Assembly (NCBI GenBank): GCA_937950325.1
Contig: CALFDJ010000046.1
Span: 1 to 64,000, forward strand
Source of the DNA: an uncultured Collinsella sp.
GTDB taxonomy: Bacteria; Actinomycetota; Coriobacteriia; Coriobacteriales; Coriobacteriaceae
Length of the DNA: 64,000 nucleotides
Direction of reading: 5' to 3'
Positions 1 through 8,603 of this stretch are shown piece after piece (the stretch's first letter is position 1; each line of letters starts with the position of its first letter). The translations under genes were made by a program, and so were the position numbers. The notes under the pieces are model-generated. The model was given only the letters and a program-made list of their open reading frames with translations, was not told where the DNA came from and ran no database searches.

Positions 1-423
1 CGAGCAGATGAGCACGAGTAGCACGATGCGCAGGGCGAAGAAAATGCCTCGCATCAATCCGTCGAGCGTGATGCCAAAGCTCCCGAAGAGGACCCATTCT
101 TGCGTGAGCCCCAGGGAACCCGCGGAGCTCAGTCCCGGTGCCGCCGAGGAGCCCATGCTGATGCTGAAGGCATGAACGACGACGGTGAACACGAGGATGA
201 ATGCGACGGGAACGAGGCCGCGTGCCGCCTTGGTCACGGGAACGCGCGCGAGCATGTAGAGCATGGCGACGAACGCCGTGATGACGAGCAGCCCGGGCCA
301 GCTCTCAACGAAGAACACGGCAATGGAAAAAACGCAGGCCAAGATAACCTTGACCTGCGCATTCAAAGCGTGGATGGGACTCGTGCCGGGAATGTAGGTG
401 CCAAAGGCGAGCGCCTGCGTCAT
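1..423 (-). CDS. ecfT: Energy-coupling factor transporter transmembrane protein EcfT (partial)
   Basis: Reading the minus strand from the ATG at 423 gives an open frame that leaves the window: it begins MTQALAFGTYIPGTSPIHAL and continues with several hydrophobic segments (roughly residues 29-48 and 60-80, and again near the cut). The start PGTSPIHALNAQVK is the conserved N-terminus of EcfT, the membrane scaffold joining the ATPases and the substrate-binding S component of ECF vitamin/metal transporters. It starts only 27 nt after the rplQ stop, the usual ecf position at the end of the alpha operon. The C-terminus, including the coupling helices, is outside the window. Confidence 0.85.
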   Translation of the reverse strand, partial: MTQALAFGTYIPGTSPIHALNAQVKVILACVFSIAVFFVESWPGLLVITAFVAMLYMLARVPVTKAARGLVPVAFILVFTVVVHAFSISMGSSAAPGLSSAGSLGLTQEWVLFGSFGITLDGLMRGIFFALRIVLLVLICS

Positions 424-450
424 CTTCACCCCCGACGAGAGGCGAGTTCG

Positions 451-1257
451 CTACTCGTCATCCTCGTGCTTCTCGGCCTTCTCATCGGCGTCCTCGAGGG
501 CATGCTCCTCCTTGGACATGGGATTGACGTCGTCGATAAGCTCGCGCTCCTCCTCGGCGACCTCCTCCTTGATCTTCTCGATGTTCTCGGCCTCGGCCTT
601 TGCCACCTCGGCCTCCTTGGCCTCGAGAACGGCATCCTCGACGGAGGCTTCGTCTTCGGCCTTCTCAGCCTCGACGGCATCCTCGCGGACATCGCTCTCG
701 GCAATGGAGTCGATGCGGTCTTCCTCGCCTTCGGCGAACTCCTCGACATCGTCCTTGTCGTTGTCGTTCTTGTCCTCGGTGCCCTCCTCGATCAGATCCT
801 CGATCTCATCGGCGGTCTTGTCCTCGGACTTCGCGCCCTTCTTGGCAGCGGACTTCTTTGCGGGCTTGTCATCGGCCTTGGCCTTGGGAACGACGGCCTC
901 CTCGACAAGCTCGAGAATCGCCATGGGGGCGTTGTCGCCCTTGCGCGGACCAAGCTTCATGATGCGGGTATAACCGCCGTTGCGGTCCTGCCACATGCCC
1001 TGGGCAGCCTTGTCGAAGATCTCGGCAACGAGCTGCTTATCGCCGAGCTTGGCGATAGCCAGACGACGAGAGTGCAGGTCGCCCTTCTTGGCCCAAGTGA
1101 TGATCGGGTCGACGACCGAACGCAGCGCCTTAGCGCGGGTCTCGGTGGTCTTGATGCGGTCGTTCTCCAAGAGGGCCTTAGCAAGGCTCTTCTTCATGGC
1201 CTTGGTGTGGCTCGCATCGGTGCCGAGCTTCAGGCCCTTCTTAACGTTGTGACGCAT
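451..1257 (-). CDS. rplQ: 50S ribosomal protein L17 with long acidic C-terminal extension
   Basis: Residues 1 to about 118 are a normal L17 (MRHNVKKGLKLGTDASHT start, later the R-N-G-G-Y-T-R motif). L17 lines the exit-tunnel side of the large subunit. It is the last ribosomal gene of the alpha operon, following rpoA. Most bacterial L17 proteins are about 115-200 residues; this one is 268. The extra ~145 residues begin with a Lys/Ala-rich linker and become strongly Asp/Glu-rich with many Ala-Glu repeats, predicting a charged, helical or disordered tail. The codon pattern is continuous and no stop intervenes, so the tail looks real rather than a frameshift. Confidence 0.95.
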   Translation of the reverse strand: MRHNVKKGLKLGTDASHTKAMKKSLAKALLENDRIKTTETRAKALRSVVDPIITWAKKGDLHSRRLAIAKLGDKQLVAEIFDKAAQGMWQDRNGGYTRIMKLGPRKGDNAPMAILELVEEAVVPKAKADDKPAKKSAAKKGAKSEDKTADEIEDLIEEGTEDKNDNDKDDVEEFAEGEEDRIDSIAESDVREDAVEAEKAEDEASVEDAVLEAKEAEVAKAEAENIEKIKEEVAEEERELIDDVNPMSKEEHALEDADEKAEKHEDDE

Positions 1258-1287
1258 GGTCTAGTTTCTCCTCAAATATGCGAAGCA

Positions 1288-2229
1288 TTAAGCCTTCAGG
1301 CTCAGGCCCATGGACTCAAGCTTGTCCTTCACTTCCTCGATCGACTTAACACCGAAGTTACGGATGTTGAGCAGATCGTTCTCCGAGAACTCAACGAGCT
1401 GACGGACCGAGTGAATGCTGGCGCGCTTAAGGCAGTTGTAGGAACGGACGGAAAGGTCCAGATCCTCGATCTGCTTGTCCAGCTCGGCGTTGTCGTTGGT
1501 GACCTCGGGAGCGAAGATCGAAGCCTCCTCCTCGACCTCGGGGGTCTCGGCAAGGTTCATAAAGGCGGCCATATGCTGGTTGATGATATTGGCAGCCTGG
1601 ACCACGGCGTCGCGCGGGGCGATGGATCCGTTGGTCTCGATCTCGAGGACAAGGCGGTCGTAGTCGGTGTGCTGACCGACACGACAAGCCTCAACGAGCT
1701 TGGCGCAACGGGAAACCGGCGAGTACAGCGAGTCGACATGGATCACACCGATGGGATCGTTATCGCGCTTGTTGGCCTCGCCAGAAACATAGCCGCGGCC
1801 ATAGCCGATGCGCATGCTCATGGTGAGATGGCCACCCTCGGTGAGCGTAGCGATGTGCTGCTCGGGGTTGACCAGCTCAAACTCGGACGGAATAAAGAAG
1901 TCCGCACCGGTGACCTCGCAGGGGCCGTCAACCGAGATGGTGGCGGTCGCCTCGTCGGTCGTGCCGAGAGCCCTGAAGACAAGACCCTTGACATTCAGGA
2001 CGATGTCGGTGACATCCTCGACCATGTTAGGGATGGTCATGAACTCGTGCTGCGCACCATCGATCTGAATAGCCTCGACAGCGGCACCCTCGAGCGAGGA
2101 CAGAAGAACGCGACGAAGGGAGTTACCCAGCGTATCGCCGTAACCACGCTCGAGCGGCTCGACGGAGACACGAGCAGACGTCTCGTTGATCTCTTCGACC
2201 TGAACCTGAGGCCTAATGAATTCTGACAT
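1288..2229 (-). CDS. rpoA: DNA-directed RNA polymerase subunit alpha
   Basis: This 313-residue protein has the two-domain layout of RpoA. The N-terminal assembly domain (about 1-230) includes EPLERGYGDTLGNSLRRVLL, the dimerisation helix region, and the C-terminal domain (about 245-313) carries the RSYNCLKRASI and NFGVKSIEEV stretches that contact UP-element DNA and activators. It nucleates RNA polymerase assembly. It lies between rpsD and rplQ in the standard alpha-operon order, 30 nt upstream of rplQ. Confidence 0.98.
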   Translation of the reverse strand: MSEFIRPQVQVEEINETSARVSVEPLERGYGDTLGNSLRRVLLSSLEGAAVEAIQIDGAQHEFMTIPNMVEDVTDIVLNVKGLVFRALGTTDEATATISVDGPCEVTGADFFIPSEFELVNPEQHIATLTEGGHLTMSMRIGYGRGYVSGEANKRDNDPIGVIHVDSLYSPVSRCAKLVEACRVGQHTDYDRLVLEIETNGSIAPRDAVVQAANIINQHMAAFMNLAETPEVEEEASIFAPEVTNDNAELDKQIEDLDLSVRSYNCLKRASIHSVRQLVEFSENDLLNIRNFGVKSIEEVKDKLESMGLSLKA

Positions 2230-2261
2230 GTATTACCTCCAGCCTCAGCAGCCCGGATGGA

Positions 2262-2858
2262 CTACTTAGAGTAGAGCTCGACGATGAGCTGCTCGTTGAT
2301 ATCACCGCTGATCTGCTCACGCGTCGGCAGAGCGAGCACGTTACCAGACAGCTTCTCGATATCGACCTCGAGCCAGCCAGGAACCTCAAAGCGCTCGGAG
2401 GAAATCAGGGCCTCCTTGATGGGGAGGAGGTCACGGAACTTCTCGCCGACAGCGACGACGTCGCCGGCCTTGACGCGGTAGGACGGGATGTCCACGCGCT
2501 TGCCGTTCACGGTGAAGTGACCATGACGGACGGACTGACGAGCCTCTTTGCGGGTGCGGGCGAAGCCAAGACGGAAGACGACGTTGTCGAGGCGAGACTC
2601 AAGGATGATCATGAGGTTCTCACCGGTGACGCCGTTCATCTTGCGGGCCTTGTTGAAGTAGCCGTGGAACTGCTTCTCCAGAACGCCATAGATGAACTTG
2701 ACCTTCTGCTTCTCGCGCAGCTGCATGCCGTACTCAGATTCCTTGCGACGGCGCTTGGGCTGACGGATAGATTCCTTCTTGCTGCTGTAACCGAGCTCAG
2801 CGGGATCGATCCCGAGCTGACGGCAGCGCTTAAGAACAGGAGTCCTGTCGATTGCCAT
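2262..2858 (-). CDS. rpsD: 30S ribosomal protein S4
   Basis: The 198-residue product carries the S4 RNA-binding domain (about residues 88-150: SRLDNVVFRLGFARTRKEAR, VRHGHFTVNGKRV). S4 binds the 5' domain of 16S rRNA and starts small-subunit assembly. It begins MAIDRTPVLKRCRQLGIDP, without the cysteine zinc knuckle that some S4 proteins have near the N-terminus, so it is the C-minus form. It lies between rpsK and rpoA. Confidence 0.97.
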   Translation of the reverse strand: MAIDRTPVLKRCRQLGIDPAELGYSSKKESIRQPKRRRKESEYGMQLREKQKVKFIYGVLEKQFHGYFNKARKMNGVTGENLMIILESRLDNVVFRLGFARTRKEARQSVRHGHFTVNGKRVDIPSYRVKAGDVVAVGEKFRDLLPIKEALISSERFEVPGWLEVDIEKLSGNVLALPTREQISGDINEQLIVELYSK

Positions 2859-2877
2859 ATTGATACGATCCTTTCAG

Positions 2878-3282
2878 TTACACGCGGCGACGCTTCTTGG
2901 GGCGGCAGCCGTTGTGCGGAATGGGGGTCTTGTCCTGGATGCTCGAGACCTCGAGGCCAGCAGCCTGGAGGGAGCGGATGGCGGTCTCACGACCGGAGCC
3001 GGGGCCCTTGACGAAGACGGAAACCTTCTTCATACCGTGCTCCATGGCCTGCTTGGCAGCAGCCTCGGCAGCCATCTGGGCAGCGAACGGCGTGGACTTA
3101 CGGGAGCCCTTGAAGCCCACCTGGCCAGCCGACTTCCAGGAAATGACGTTGCCCTGGGGATCGGTGATCGAAACGATCGTGTTGTTGAACGTAGAACGAA
3201 TGTGAGCCTGGCCCACGGAAATGTTCTTACGGTCCGCGCGCTTCAGACGGGCAGCGCGAACGTTCTTCTTAGCAGTAGCCAT
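2878..3282 (-). CDS. rpsK: 30S ribosomal protein S11
   Basis: The 134-residue protein matches S11 across its length, with the basic start MATAKKNVRAARLKRADRKN, the central AEAAAKQAMEHGMKKV helix and the C-terminal PHNGCRPKKRRRV. S11 sits on the 30S platform next to the E-site mRNA and S18. It is 14 nt downstream of rpsM and 19 nt upstream of rpsD, in the conserved alpha-operon order. Confidence 0.98.
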   Translation of the reverse strand: MATAKKNVRAARLKRADRKNISVGQAHIRSTFNNTIVSITDPQGNVISWKSAGQVGFKGSRKSTPFAAQMAAEAAAKQAMEHGMKKVSVFVKGPGSGRETAIRSLQAAGLEVSSIQDKTPIPHNGCRPKKRRRV

Positions 3283-3296
3283 CTATCTAGCGCTCC

Positions 3297-3671
3297 TTAT
3301 TTCTTCTTCTTAGCACCGATCTGACGCTTCGGGCCCTTGCGGGTACGAGCGTTAGTGTGGGTGCGCTGACCGCGGACCGGGAGGCCCTTGCGGTGACGAA
3401 GGCCGCGGTTGCAGCCGATGTCCATAAGGCGCTTGACGTTCTGGTTGCGCTCACGGCGGAGGTCGCCCTCAACCATGATCTGGTTCTTGTCGATATAATC
3501 GCGGATGGCGTTAACCTCATCCTCGGTGAGGTCCTTAACGCGCGTATCCACGTTAACGTTGCACTCGACGCAAATCTTCGTCGCAGTGGTGCGGCCGATG
3601 CCGTAAATGTAGGTCAGACCGATCTCAACGCGCTTCTCACGCGGGAGGTCGACACCATTAATACGGGCCAA
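3297..3671 (-). CDS. rpsM: 30S ribosomal protein S13
   Basis: The 124-residue S13 begins MARINGVDLPREKRVEIGLT and ends in a basic tail (RGQRTHTNARTRKGPK, then KKKK). The GIGR motif near residue 25 and the RGLRHRKGLPVRGQRTHTNA block are diagnostic. S13 forms part of the 30S head and contacts the P-site tRNA and the B1 bridge to L5. It follows rpmJ by 14 nt. Confidence 0.98.
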   Translation of the reverse strand: MARINGVDLPREKRVEIGLTYIYGIGRTTATKICVECNVNVDTRVKDLTEDEVNAIRDYIDKNQIMVEGDLRRERNQNVKRLMDIGCNRGLRHRKGLPVRGQRTHTNARTRKGPKRQIGAKKKK

Positions 3672-3685
3672 CGTAGTCTCCTCTC

Positions 3686-3799
3686 TTAACCCTGACGCTG
3701 CTTATGACGGGGGTTCTCGCAAATGACGAGGACCTTGCCATGGCGCCTAATGATTTTGCACTTATCGCACATCTTCTTGACCGAAGGACGTACCTTCAT
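3686..3799 (-). CDS. rpmJ: 50S ribosomal protein L36
   Basis: Reading the minus strand from the ATG at 3799 gives a complete 37-residue frame starting MKVRPSVKKMCDKCK and ending PRHKQRQG. It has the zinc-ribbon pattern C-x2-C, then C and H (Cys-11, Cys-14, Cys-27, His-32), so it is the zinc-binding form of L36. It lies directly upstream of rpsM, its normal position. A 150-nt gap without another gene separates it from infA. Confidence 0.95.
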   Translation of the reverse strand: MKVRPSVKKMCDKCKIIRRHGKVLVICENPRHKQRQG

Positions 3800-3949
3800 C
3801 GTTCTTCCTTTCGGTAGCGCTCAAACTACTTCCCTACTATCTACTCGCCCAGCCGCAGGCGTTTAAAACTATGGCTGGTCTTCACACACAATCCGACCGT
3901 AGGTTGAGCTAAGCCTGCAGTCGGAAATGGAGTGCGTGTATGCGTGCCG

Positions 3950-4174
3950 CTATTTGTAGCGATAGGTGATGCGGCCGCGGGTCAGGTCGTACGGGGAAAG
4001 CTCCACGACAACCCTATCACCGGGGAGAATACGGATGTAATTCATTCGGATCTTGCCAGAAATGTTGCACAGAACCGAATGACCGTTCTCGAGCTCGACC
4101 TTAAACATGGCATTGGGCAGCGGTTCCTTTACCGTACCCTCGAGCTCAATTGCGTCTTCCTTCTTCACAAGCAA
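3950..4174 (-). CDS. infA: Translation initiation factor IF-1
   Basis: The 74-residue single OB-fold protein starts MLVKKEDAIELEGTVKEPLP and ends DLTRGRITYRYK, the canonical IF-1 sequence. It binds the 30S A site and assists IF-2 and IF-3 in start selection. It sits between map and rpmJ as in many gram-positive operons. The 98 nt upstream of it are A+T-rich and may contain a promoter. Confidence 0.97.
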   Translation of the reverse strand: MLVKKEDAIELEGTVKEPLPNAMFKVELENGHSVLCNISGKIRMNYIRILPGDRVVVELSPYDLTRGRITYRYK

Positions 4175-4207
4175 TCATCTTTCTCTAGAAAACGACAGCG
4201 ATTGAGT

Positions 4208-4236
4208 ATTCTACAACACGTATGCACGCATCGTAA
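4208..4236 (-). promoter_or_regulatory. Candidate sigma-70-type promoter upstream of infA
   Basis: On the minus strand a TAGAAT -10 (4208-4213) is preceded by TTACGA at 4231-4236 with a 17-nt spacer. The -10 is good (5 of 6) and the -35 is weak (3 of 6). It lies about 30 nt upstream of the infA start in an A+T-rich gap, where an internal operon promoter would make sense. This is based on sequence only. Confidence 0.35.
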
Positions 4237-4272
4237 TAACTTCGTAATGGCTCCACAACTAAGTGGAACTTG

Positions 4273-5061
4273 TTACATTTCTCCGCCTTGGAGCGAGCAC
4301 CAAGCACCTTGGGCATCCGTGGTGAGAATCACCGGACCGTCATTGGTAATGGCGACGGTGTTCTCGTAGTGCGCGGCAGGCAGGTGGTCGTTGGTCGTAA
4401 CAATCCAACCGTCGGAGCCCGTGCTCACATGGTTGGAACCCATCGTAACCATCGGCTCGATGGCAATGACCATGCCGGCCTGGAGGCGAACGCCCCTCCC
4501 CTTCTTTCCATAGTTAGGAACGTTGGGGTCCTCGTGCATCACGCGTCCAATGCCATGGCCAACATAATCACGAAGCACGCCGTAACCGTGAGACTCGGCG
4601 AGGGACTGAACGGCATAACCGACGTCCCCGATATGGTTACCGGGAACAGCCTGCTCGATGGCAGCCTTAAGGCAATCGCGCGTGACCTCACACAAAGCCT
4701 TGGCTTCGGGCGTGGGGGTGCCGACGAAAAACGTCCAAGCGTTATCGCCGACCCAACCGTCGACAACGGCTCCCGTATCGATGGAGATGATATCGCCATC
4801 GCGCAGGATCATGTCGGGGTTGGGAATACCGTGTACCACGGCATCGTTAATCGATGCGCAAATGGTTCCGGGAAACCCGCCGTAACCCTTAAAGGCTGGG
4901 GTGCCACCATGCATGCGGATAATCTGCTCCGCGAGCTGATCGAGCTCAAAAGTCGAAACGCCGGGGCGCACCATGGCTCCAACGTGGCGGAGCGCCATCT
5001 TAGATAGCGCTCCTGCCTTCTTCATCTGCTCGATTTGCGTTGCAGACTTAATCTTGATCAT
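4273..5061 (-). CDS. map: Type I methionine aminopeptidase
   Basis: The 262-residue M24-family enzyme removes the initiator methionine from nascent proteins. Metal ligands typical of the family are visible: D and D in SIDTGAVVDGWVGDNAW, H in GHGIGRVMHEDP, E in IAIEPM, and a late E before the end. The length equals the usual minimal bacterial type Ia enzyme, without an N-terminal zinc finger. Its ATG overlaps the adk stop codon (ATGA type), so the two are translationally coupled. Confidence 0.97.
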   Translation of the reverse strand: MIKIKSATQIEQMKKAGALSKMALRHVGAMVRPGVSTFELDQLAEQIIRMHGGTPAFKGYGGFPGTICASINDAVVHGIPNPDMILRDGDIISIDTGAVVDGWVGDNAWTFFVGTPTPEAKALCEVTRDCLKAAIEQAVPGNHIGDVGYAVQSLAESHGYGVLRDYVGHGIGRVMHEDPNVPNYGKKGRGVRLQAGMVIAIEPMVTMGSNHVSTGSDGWIVTTNDHLPAAHYENTVAITNDGPVILTTDAQGAWCSLQGGEM

Positions 5062-5684
5062 AGACCGAGAGCCTCTTTGACATCCCCGTACACGGTCTCG
5101 CGAGCCTGGTCACCGTTGACCGACTTGAGCAGACCCTGGCCACGATAGTAGTCGACGAGCGGGCTCGTGGACTTCTCGTAGACGTCGAGACGGTTCTTGA
5201 TGGTCTCGGGCTTGTCGTCGTCGCGCTGATACATCTCGCCGCCACACTTGGGGCAGGTAGCATCGGCAGCGGTGCCGGTGTAACCGCAGGCGCGGCAGGT
5301 GCGACGCGAAGACAGACGATCGATAATGACCTCGGGGGCCACATCGACCAGAAGGGCGCAGTCGATCTCGCGACCCATGGCGGAGAGCTCGGAATCGAGC
5401 GTCACGGCCTGGGCGGTGTTGCGCGGGAAGCCGTCGAGGATGAAGCCCTGCTGGGCGTCATCGGCGGCAAGGCGCTCCTTGACAAGGTCGATCACGAGCT
5501 GATCAGGAACGAGCTCGCCAGCGTCCATGTACTTCTTAGCCTGAATACCAAGCTCGGTGCCACCCTTGACGGCAGCACGCAGCAGGTCGCCCGTGGAAAT
5601 GTGAGCGACGCCAAACTCGGCGACGAGCTCCTGTGCGACGGTACCCTTACCGGCACCCGGAGCTCCGAGCAATACGAGGTTCAT
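5058..5684 (-). CDS. adk: Adenylate kinase (zinc-LID type)
   Basis: Adk interconverts ATP + AMP and 2 ADP. The P-loop GAPGAGKGT is at residues 8-16, the AMP-binding segment STGDLLR follows at about 30, and DGFPRN is at about 84. The LID (about 125-160) has two C-x2-C pairs (CRACG and CPKCG), the structural zinc site typical of gram-positive and actinobacterial enzymes. I chose the ATG at 5684 because GGAGG lies 7 nt upstream; the in-frame TTG two codons earlier is less likely. The product is 208 residues. Confidence 0.96.
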   Translation of the reverse strand: MNLVLLGAPGAGKGTVAQELVAEFGVAHISTGDLLRAAVKGGTELGIQAKKYMDAGELVPDQLVIDLVKERLAADDAQQGFILDGFPRNTAQAVTLDSELSAMGREIDCALLVDVAPEVIIDRLSSRRTCRACGYTGTAADATCPKCGGEMYQRDDDKPETIKNRLDVYEKSTSPLVDYYRGQGLLKSVNGDQARETVYGDVKEALGL

Positions 5685-5702
5685 GAGCAATCCTCCTCTA
5701 GC

Positions 5703-6989
5703 CTATTTAAAGAATCCATCGTAATCATACATCTTGATCTGGCCTTCGAGCTTATCGACCGTGTCGAGCACGACGCCGACCATGATGAGGATGGACGTGC
5801 CGCCAAATGCCTGGATCAGCTGGTTACCCGTAAAGGAGAAGATGATCGAAGGCACGATGGCGATGAGCGCCAAAAAGACAGCGCTGGGAAGCGTAATCTT
5901 GTTGAGCGCGTTCTTGATGTAGGCCGCGGTAGCCCTACCCGGACGCACGCCCGGAATAAAGCCGCCCTGCTTCTTAAGGTTGTCGGCCGTGTCATCGGGG
6001 TTGAACACCATGGAGGTGTAGAAGTACGCGAAAAACACGATGAGGACAACGTTAAGCACCCAGTTGAGCCAGCCACGCGAAAGCGCAGCGGCAACTGCCT
6101 GAATCCAGCCGATGCCGGGGAAGAACACGGCAATCTGAGCCGGGAAGTACAGCAGCGCCGAAGCGAAGATGATTGGCACGACACCCGCGGTGTTGACCTT
6201 GATGGGCAGGTAGGTGGTCTGACCACCCATCATGCGACGGCCCACGACGCGCTTAGCGTAGGAGACCGGGATGCGGCGCTGGCCGCGCTCAAGGAAAACA
6301 ATCAGCGGGATAACCAGCAGGATGATGGCGCAGATGATCACCATGGTGATGATGCCACCGGCATTGCCCTCGGTGCTGGAGAAGATAGCCTGCGGCAGAC
6401 CGGCCATGATGTTCGCAAAGATGATCAGCGACATGCCATTGCCGATACCGCGCTGGGTGATGAGCTCACCAATCCACATGATCAGCATGGCGCCCGCAGT
6501 GAGCGTGCCGACGATCATGAGGTCGAAGATGATCTCGGGAGCGCCGGCGCCATTGAAGCTGATGCCGAAGCTCTTAAAGAGGAAGAGGTAACCCACGGAG
6601 TTGAGGATTGCCAGAGCCAGGGTGAGGTAACGCGAATACTGCGTGATCTTGGTCTGACCGACCTCGCCCTCGCGGGCAAGCTCATGCAGGGAAGGCACAA
6701 CGGCCTGGAGCATCTGGAGGATGATCGAGCTGGTGATGTAAGGCATGATGCCCAGCGAAAACACCGACACATAGCTCAACGCGCCGCCAGAGAAAAGATT
6801 CAGGAGGGCCATAGCACCTGCGGCGACCGAATTGTTATCGGTCGAGAAAAGGCCCAGCATCCCCTGGAAGGGAATGCCGGGCACAGGAACGTGCGCACCA
6901 ATGCGGTACACGACGAGCATAGCTATGGTAAAAAGAATCTTTTCGCGCAATTCTTTGATGCGGAAAGCATTCTTAAGACCATTTAGCAC
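5703..6989 (-). CDS. secY: Protein translocase subunit SecY
   Basis: This 428-residue membrane protein is the pore of the Sec translocon. It has about ten hydrophobic helices. Family motifs include YRIGAHVPVPGI after the first helix, the plug and lateral-gate region near residue 60, ITQRGIGNGMSLIIF and ALLYFPAQIAVF. The start is a GTG that overlaps the end of rplO by 7 nt, indicating translational coupling. secY is followed by adk and map, as in most gram-positive spc operons. Confidence 0.97.
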   Translation of the reverse strand: MLNGLKNAFRIKELREKILFTIAMLVVYRIGAHVPVPGIPFQGMLGLFSTDNNSVAAGAMALLNLFSGGALSYVSVFSLGIMPYITSSIILQMLQAVVPSLHELAREGEVGQTKITQYSRYLTLALAILNSVGYLFLFKSFGISFNGAGAPEIIFDLMIVGTLTAGAMLIMWIGELITQRGIGNGMSLIIFANIMAGLPQAIFSSTEGNAGGIITMVIICAIILLVIPLIVFLERGQRRIPVSYAKRVVGRRMMGGQTTYLPIKVNTAGVVPIIFASALLYFPAQIAVFFPGIGWIQAVAAALSRGWLNWVLNVVLIVFFAYFYTSMVFNPDDTADNLKKQGGFIPGVRPGRATAAYIKNALNKITLPSAVFLALIAIVPSIIFSFTGNQLIQAFGGTSILIMVGVVLDTVDKLEGQIKMYDYDGFFK

Positions 6990-7432
6990 GGCAGCTCGAC
7001 CTTTCCGCCGGCGGCCTCGATCTTGGCCTGCGCAGAAGCGCTGACCTTGTCGACCTTGACCGTGAACTTCTTGGTGAGCTCACCATTGCCGAGCACCTTG
7101 ACGGGCTCGAACTCGCTCTTGGTGATGCGAGCGGCCTTAAGAGCGGCACCGTCGATCACAGCGCCGTCCTCGAACTTACGCTCGAGACGCTCAACGTTAA
7201 CAGCGGTGTACTCGATACGACGGGGGTTACGGAAGCCCGGAAGCTTGGGCAGGCGCATAGCCAGCGGAGTCTGGCCACCCTCGAAGCCGGCACCCTTGGT
7301 GCCGCCAGAGCGGGAACCCTGGCCCTTCTGACCGCGGCCAGAAGTGGTGCCGTGACCCGAAGAATTGCCACGGCCGACGCGCTTGCGGTTCTTGGTGGAA
7401 CCGGGCGCGGGAGTAAGATCGTGAAGCTGCAT
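6983..7432 (-). CDS. rplO: 50S ribosomal protein L15
   Basis: The 149-residue protein starts MQLHDLTPAPGSTKNRKRVG and carries the glycine-rich GRGNSSGHGTTSGRGQKGQG stretch and the GFEGGQTPLAMRLPKLPGF core of L15, a late-assembling 23S rRNA-binding protein. Its last codons overlap the secY start. It is 3 nt downstream of rpmD. Confidence 0.97.
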   Translation of the reverse strand: MQLHDLTPAPGSTKNRKRVGRGNSSGHGTTSGRGQKGQGSRSGGTKGAGFEGGQTPLAMRLPKLPGFRNPRRIEYTAVNVERLERKFEDGAVIDGAALKAARITKSEFEPVKVLGNGELTKKFTVKVDKVSASAQAKIEAAGGKVELPC

Positions 7433-7435
7433 TTG

Positions 7436-7618
7436 CTACTCCTCTACAATCTCGACAAGGTGCTTGACCTTGAAGATCATGCCGCGGACGGACTCGTTGT
7501 CAGCAATCTCGCGAACCTCGCGGATCCTGTGGAGACCGAGGGCACGGACAGTACGGACCTGGTCCTGCTTGCAACCGTTGGTGCTGCGGACCTGCTTGAT
7601 CTTGATGGTGTCAGCCAT
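7436..7618 (-). CDS. rpmD: 50S ribosomal protein L30
   Basis: The 60-residue protein matches L30 (IKIKQVRSTNGCKQDQVRTV, GLHRIREVREIAD, VRGMIFKVKHLVEIVE). The gene lies 2 nt after rpsE and 3 nt before rplO, the standard spc order. L30 is optional in bacteria, so its presence is a modest taxonomic marker. Confidence 0.96.
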   Translation of the reverse strand: MADTIKIKQVRSTNGCKQDQVRTVRALGLHRIREVREIADNESVRGMIFKVKHLVEIVEE

Positions 7619-7620
7619 GC

Positions 7621-8145
7621 TTAGTTCTCCTTACCGACGAACATCTCGGAGACCGTCAGGCCACGGCGAGCCGCGACGTCCTCAGGGCTGGAGAGCTCCT
7701 TGAGGCCCTCGACGGCAGCCTTGATGATGTTGAGGCCGTTGTCGGTACCGAGGGACTTGGACAGGACGTTCTTGATGCCAGCAAGCTCAAAGAGGGGACG
7801 CACAGCGCCGCCGGCGATAACGCCGGTACCCTCGACAGCGGGCTTGATGATGATGCGGCCGGCACCAAAGTGGCCGAGAACCTCGTGCGGGATGGTGCCC
7901 TGCTCGGTCACCGGCACGTGGAACATGTTCTTCTTGGCATCGAGAGATGCCTTGGAGATGGCCATGGGCACCTCAGCGGACTTGCCCATGCCAACGCCGA
8001 CGTTGCCCTTGCCGTCGCCAACGACGACGAGAGCGACGAGGCTCATGCGACGACCACCCTTGACGGTCTTCGACACGCGGTTGATGTAAACGACGCGCTC
8101 CTCGAACTCGGAGGCCTCGCGCTGCTGCTTCTGATTACGAGCCAT
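7621..8145 (-). CDS. rpsE: 30S ribosomal protein S5
   Basis: The 174-residue S5 has the N-terminal double-stranded RNA-binding fold (EFEERVVYINRVSKTVKGGR, the loop where spectinomycin resistance maps) and the C-terminal ribosomal S5D2-like domain (ALGTDNGLNIIKAAVEGLKE in consensus form). It takes part in decoding fidelity and helicase activity at the mRNA entrance. It sits between rplR and rpmD. Confidence 0.98.
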   Translation of the reverse strand: MARNQKQQREASEFEERVVYINRVSKTVKGGRRMSLVALVVVGDGKGNVGVGMGKSAEVPMAISKASLDAKKNMFHVPVTEQGTIPHEVLGHFGAGRIIIKPAVEGTGVIAGGAVRPLFELAGIKNVLSKSLGTDNGLNIIKAAVEGLKELSSPEDVAARRGLTVSEMFVGKEN

Positions 8146-8159
8146 GTGCTACATACCTC

Positions 8160-8528
8160 CTAGAACTCGAGACCGGCGGCACGAGCACCGTCGGCGAGGG
8201 CCTTGACGCGGCCATGGTAGATACGGCCACCGCGATCGAAGGCGACCTTGGTGATGCCGGCCTCGATGGCGCGCTTGCCAACGAGCTGACCGACCTTCTC
8301 CGCAGCCTCCTTGTTCGAGGTGTGGGTGCCCTTGAACTCGGCCTCGAGGGTCGAGGCAGAGACGAGCGTCAGGCTGGAGCCCTTGCTGTCGTCGATGATC
8401 TGGGCATAGATGTTGGCGTTAGTACGGGTCACGCGAAGACGCGGACGCTCGGAGGTACCCGAGACCTTGCCGCGAACACGACGCTGACGACGCTTGAGGC
8501 CTTCCAGCTTCGCCTTATGCTTGTTCAT
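8160..8528 (-). CDS. rplR: 50S ribosomal protein L18
   Basis: The 122-residue L18 starts with a basic N-terminus (MNKHKAKLEGLKRRQRRVRG) and has the RPRLRVTRTNANIYAQIIDD and GYRYHGRVKALADGARAAG-like regions of the family (here IYHGRVKALADGARAAG). L18 binds 5S rRNA with L5. It lies between rplF and rpsE. The gap to rplF is 75 nt, larger than most gaps in this operon half, and holds a short G+C-rich stretch with no gene. Confidence 0.97.
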   Translation of the reverse strand: MNKHKAKLEGLKRRQRRVRGKVSGTSERPRLRVTRTNANIYAQIIDDSKGSSLTLVSASTLEAEFKGTHTSNKEAAEKVGQLVGKRAIEAGITKVAFDRGGRIYHGRVKALADGARAAGLEF

Positions 8529-8603
8529 ACGTAAACTCCTAAAAAGGTTGATCTTGCCAGCACCTGACGGGGTGCTGGTCTTATGCGAGTGAGTCGGTTA
8601 CGA

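Noticed and set aside
100..2226. A 708-aa plus-strand ORF over rplQ and rpoA
   Set aside because: It is an antisense shadow of two certain ribosomal and polymerase genes caused by high G+C, with no family features and no ribosome-binding site.
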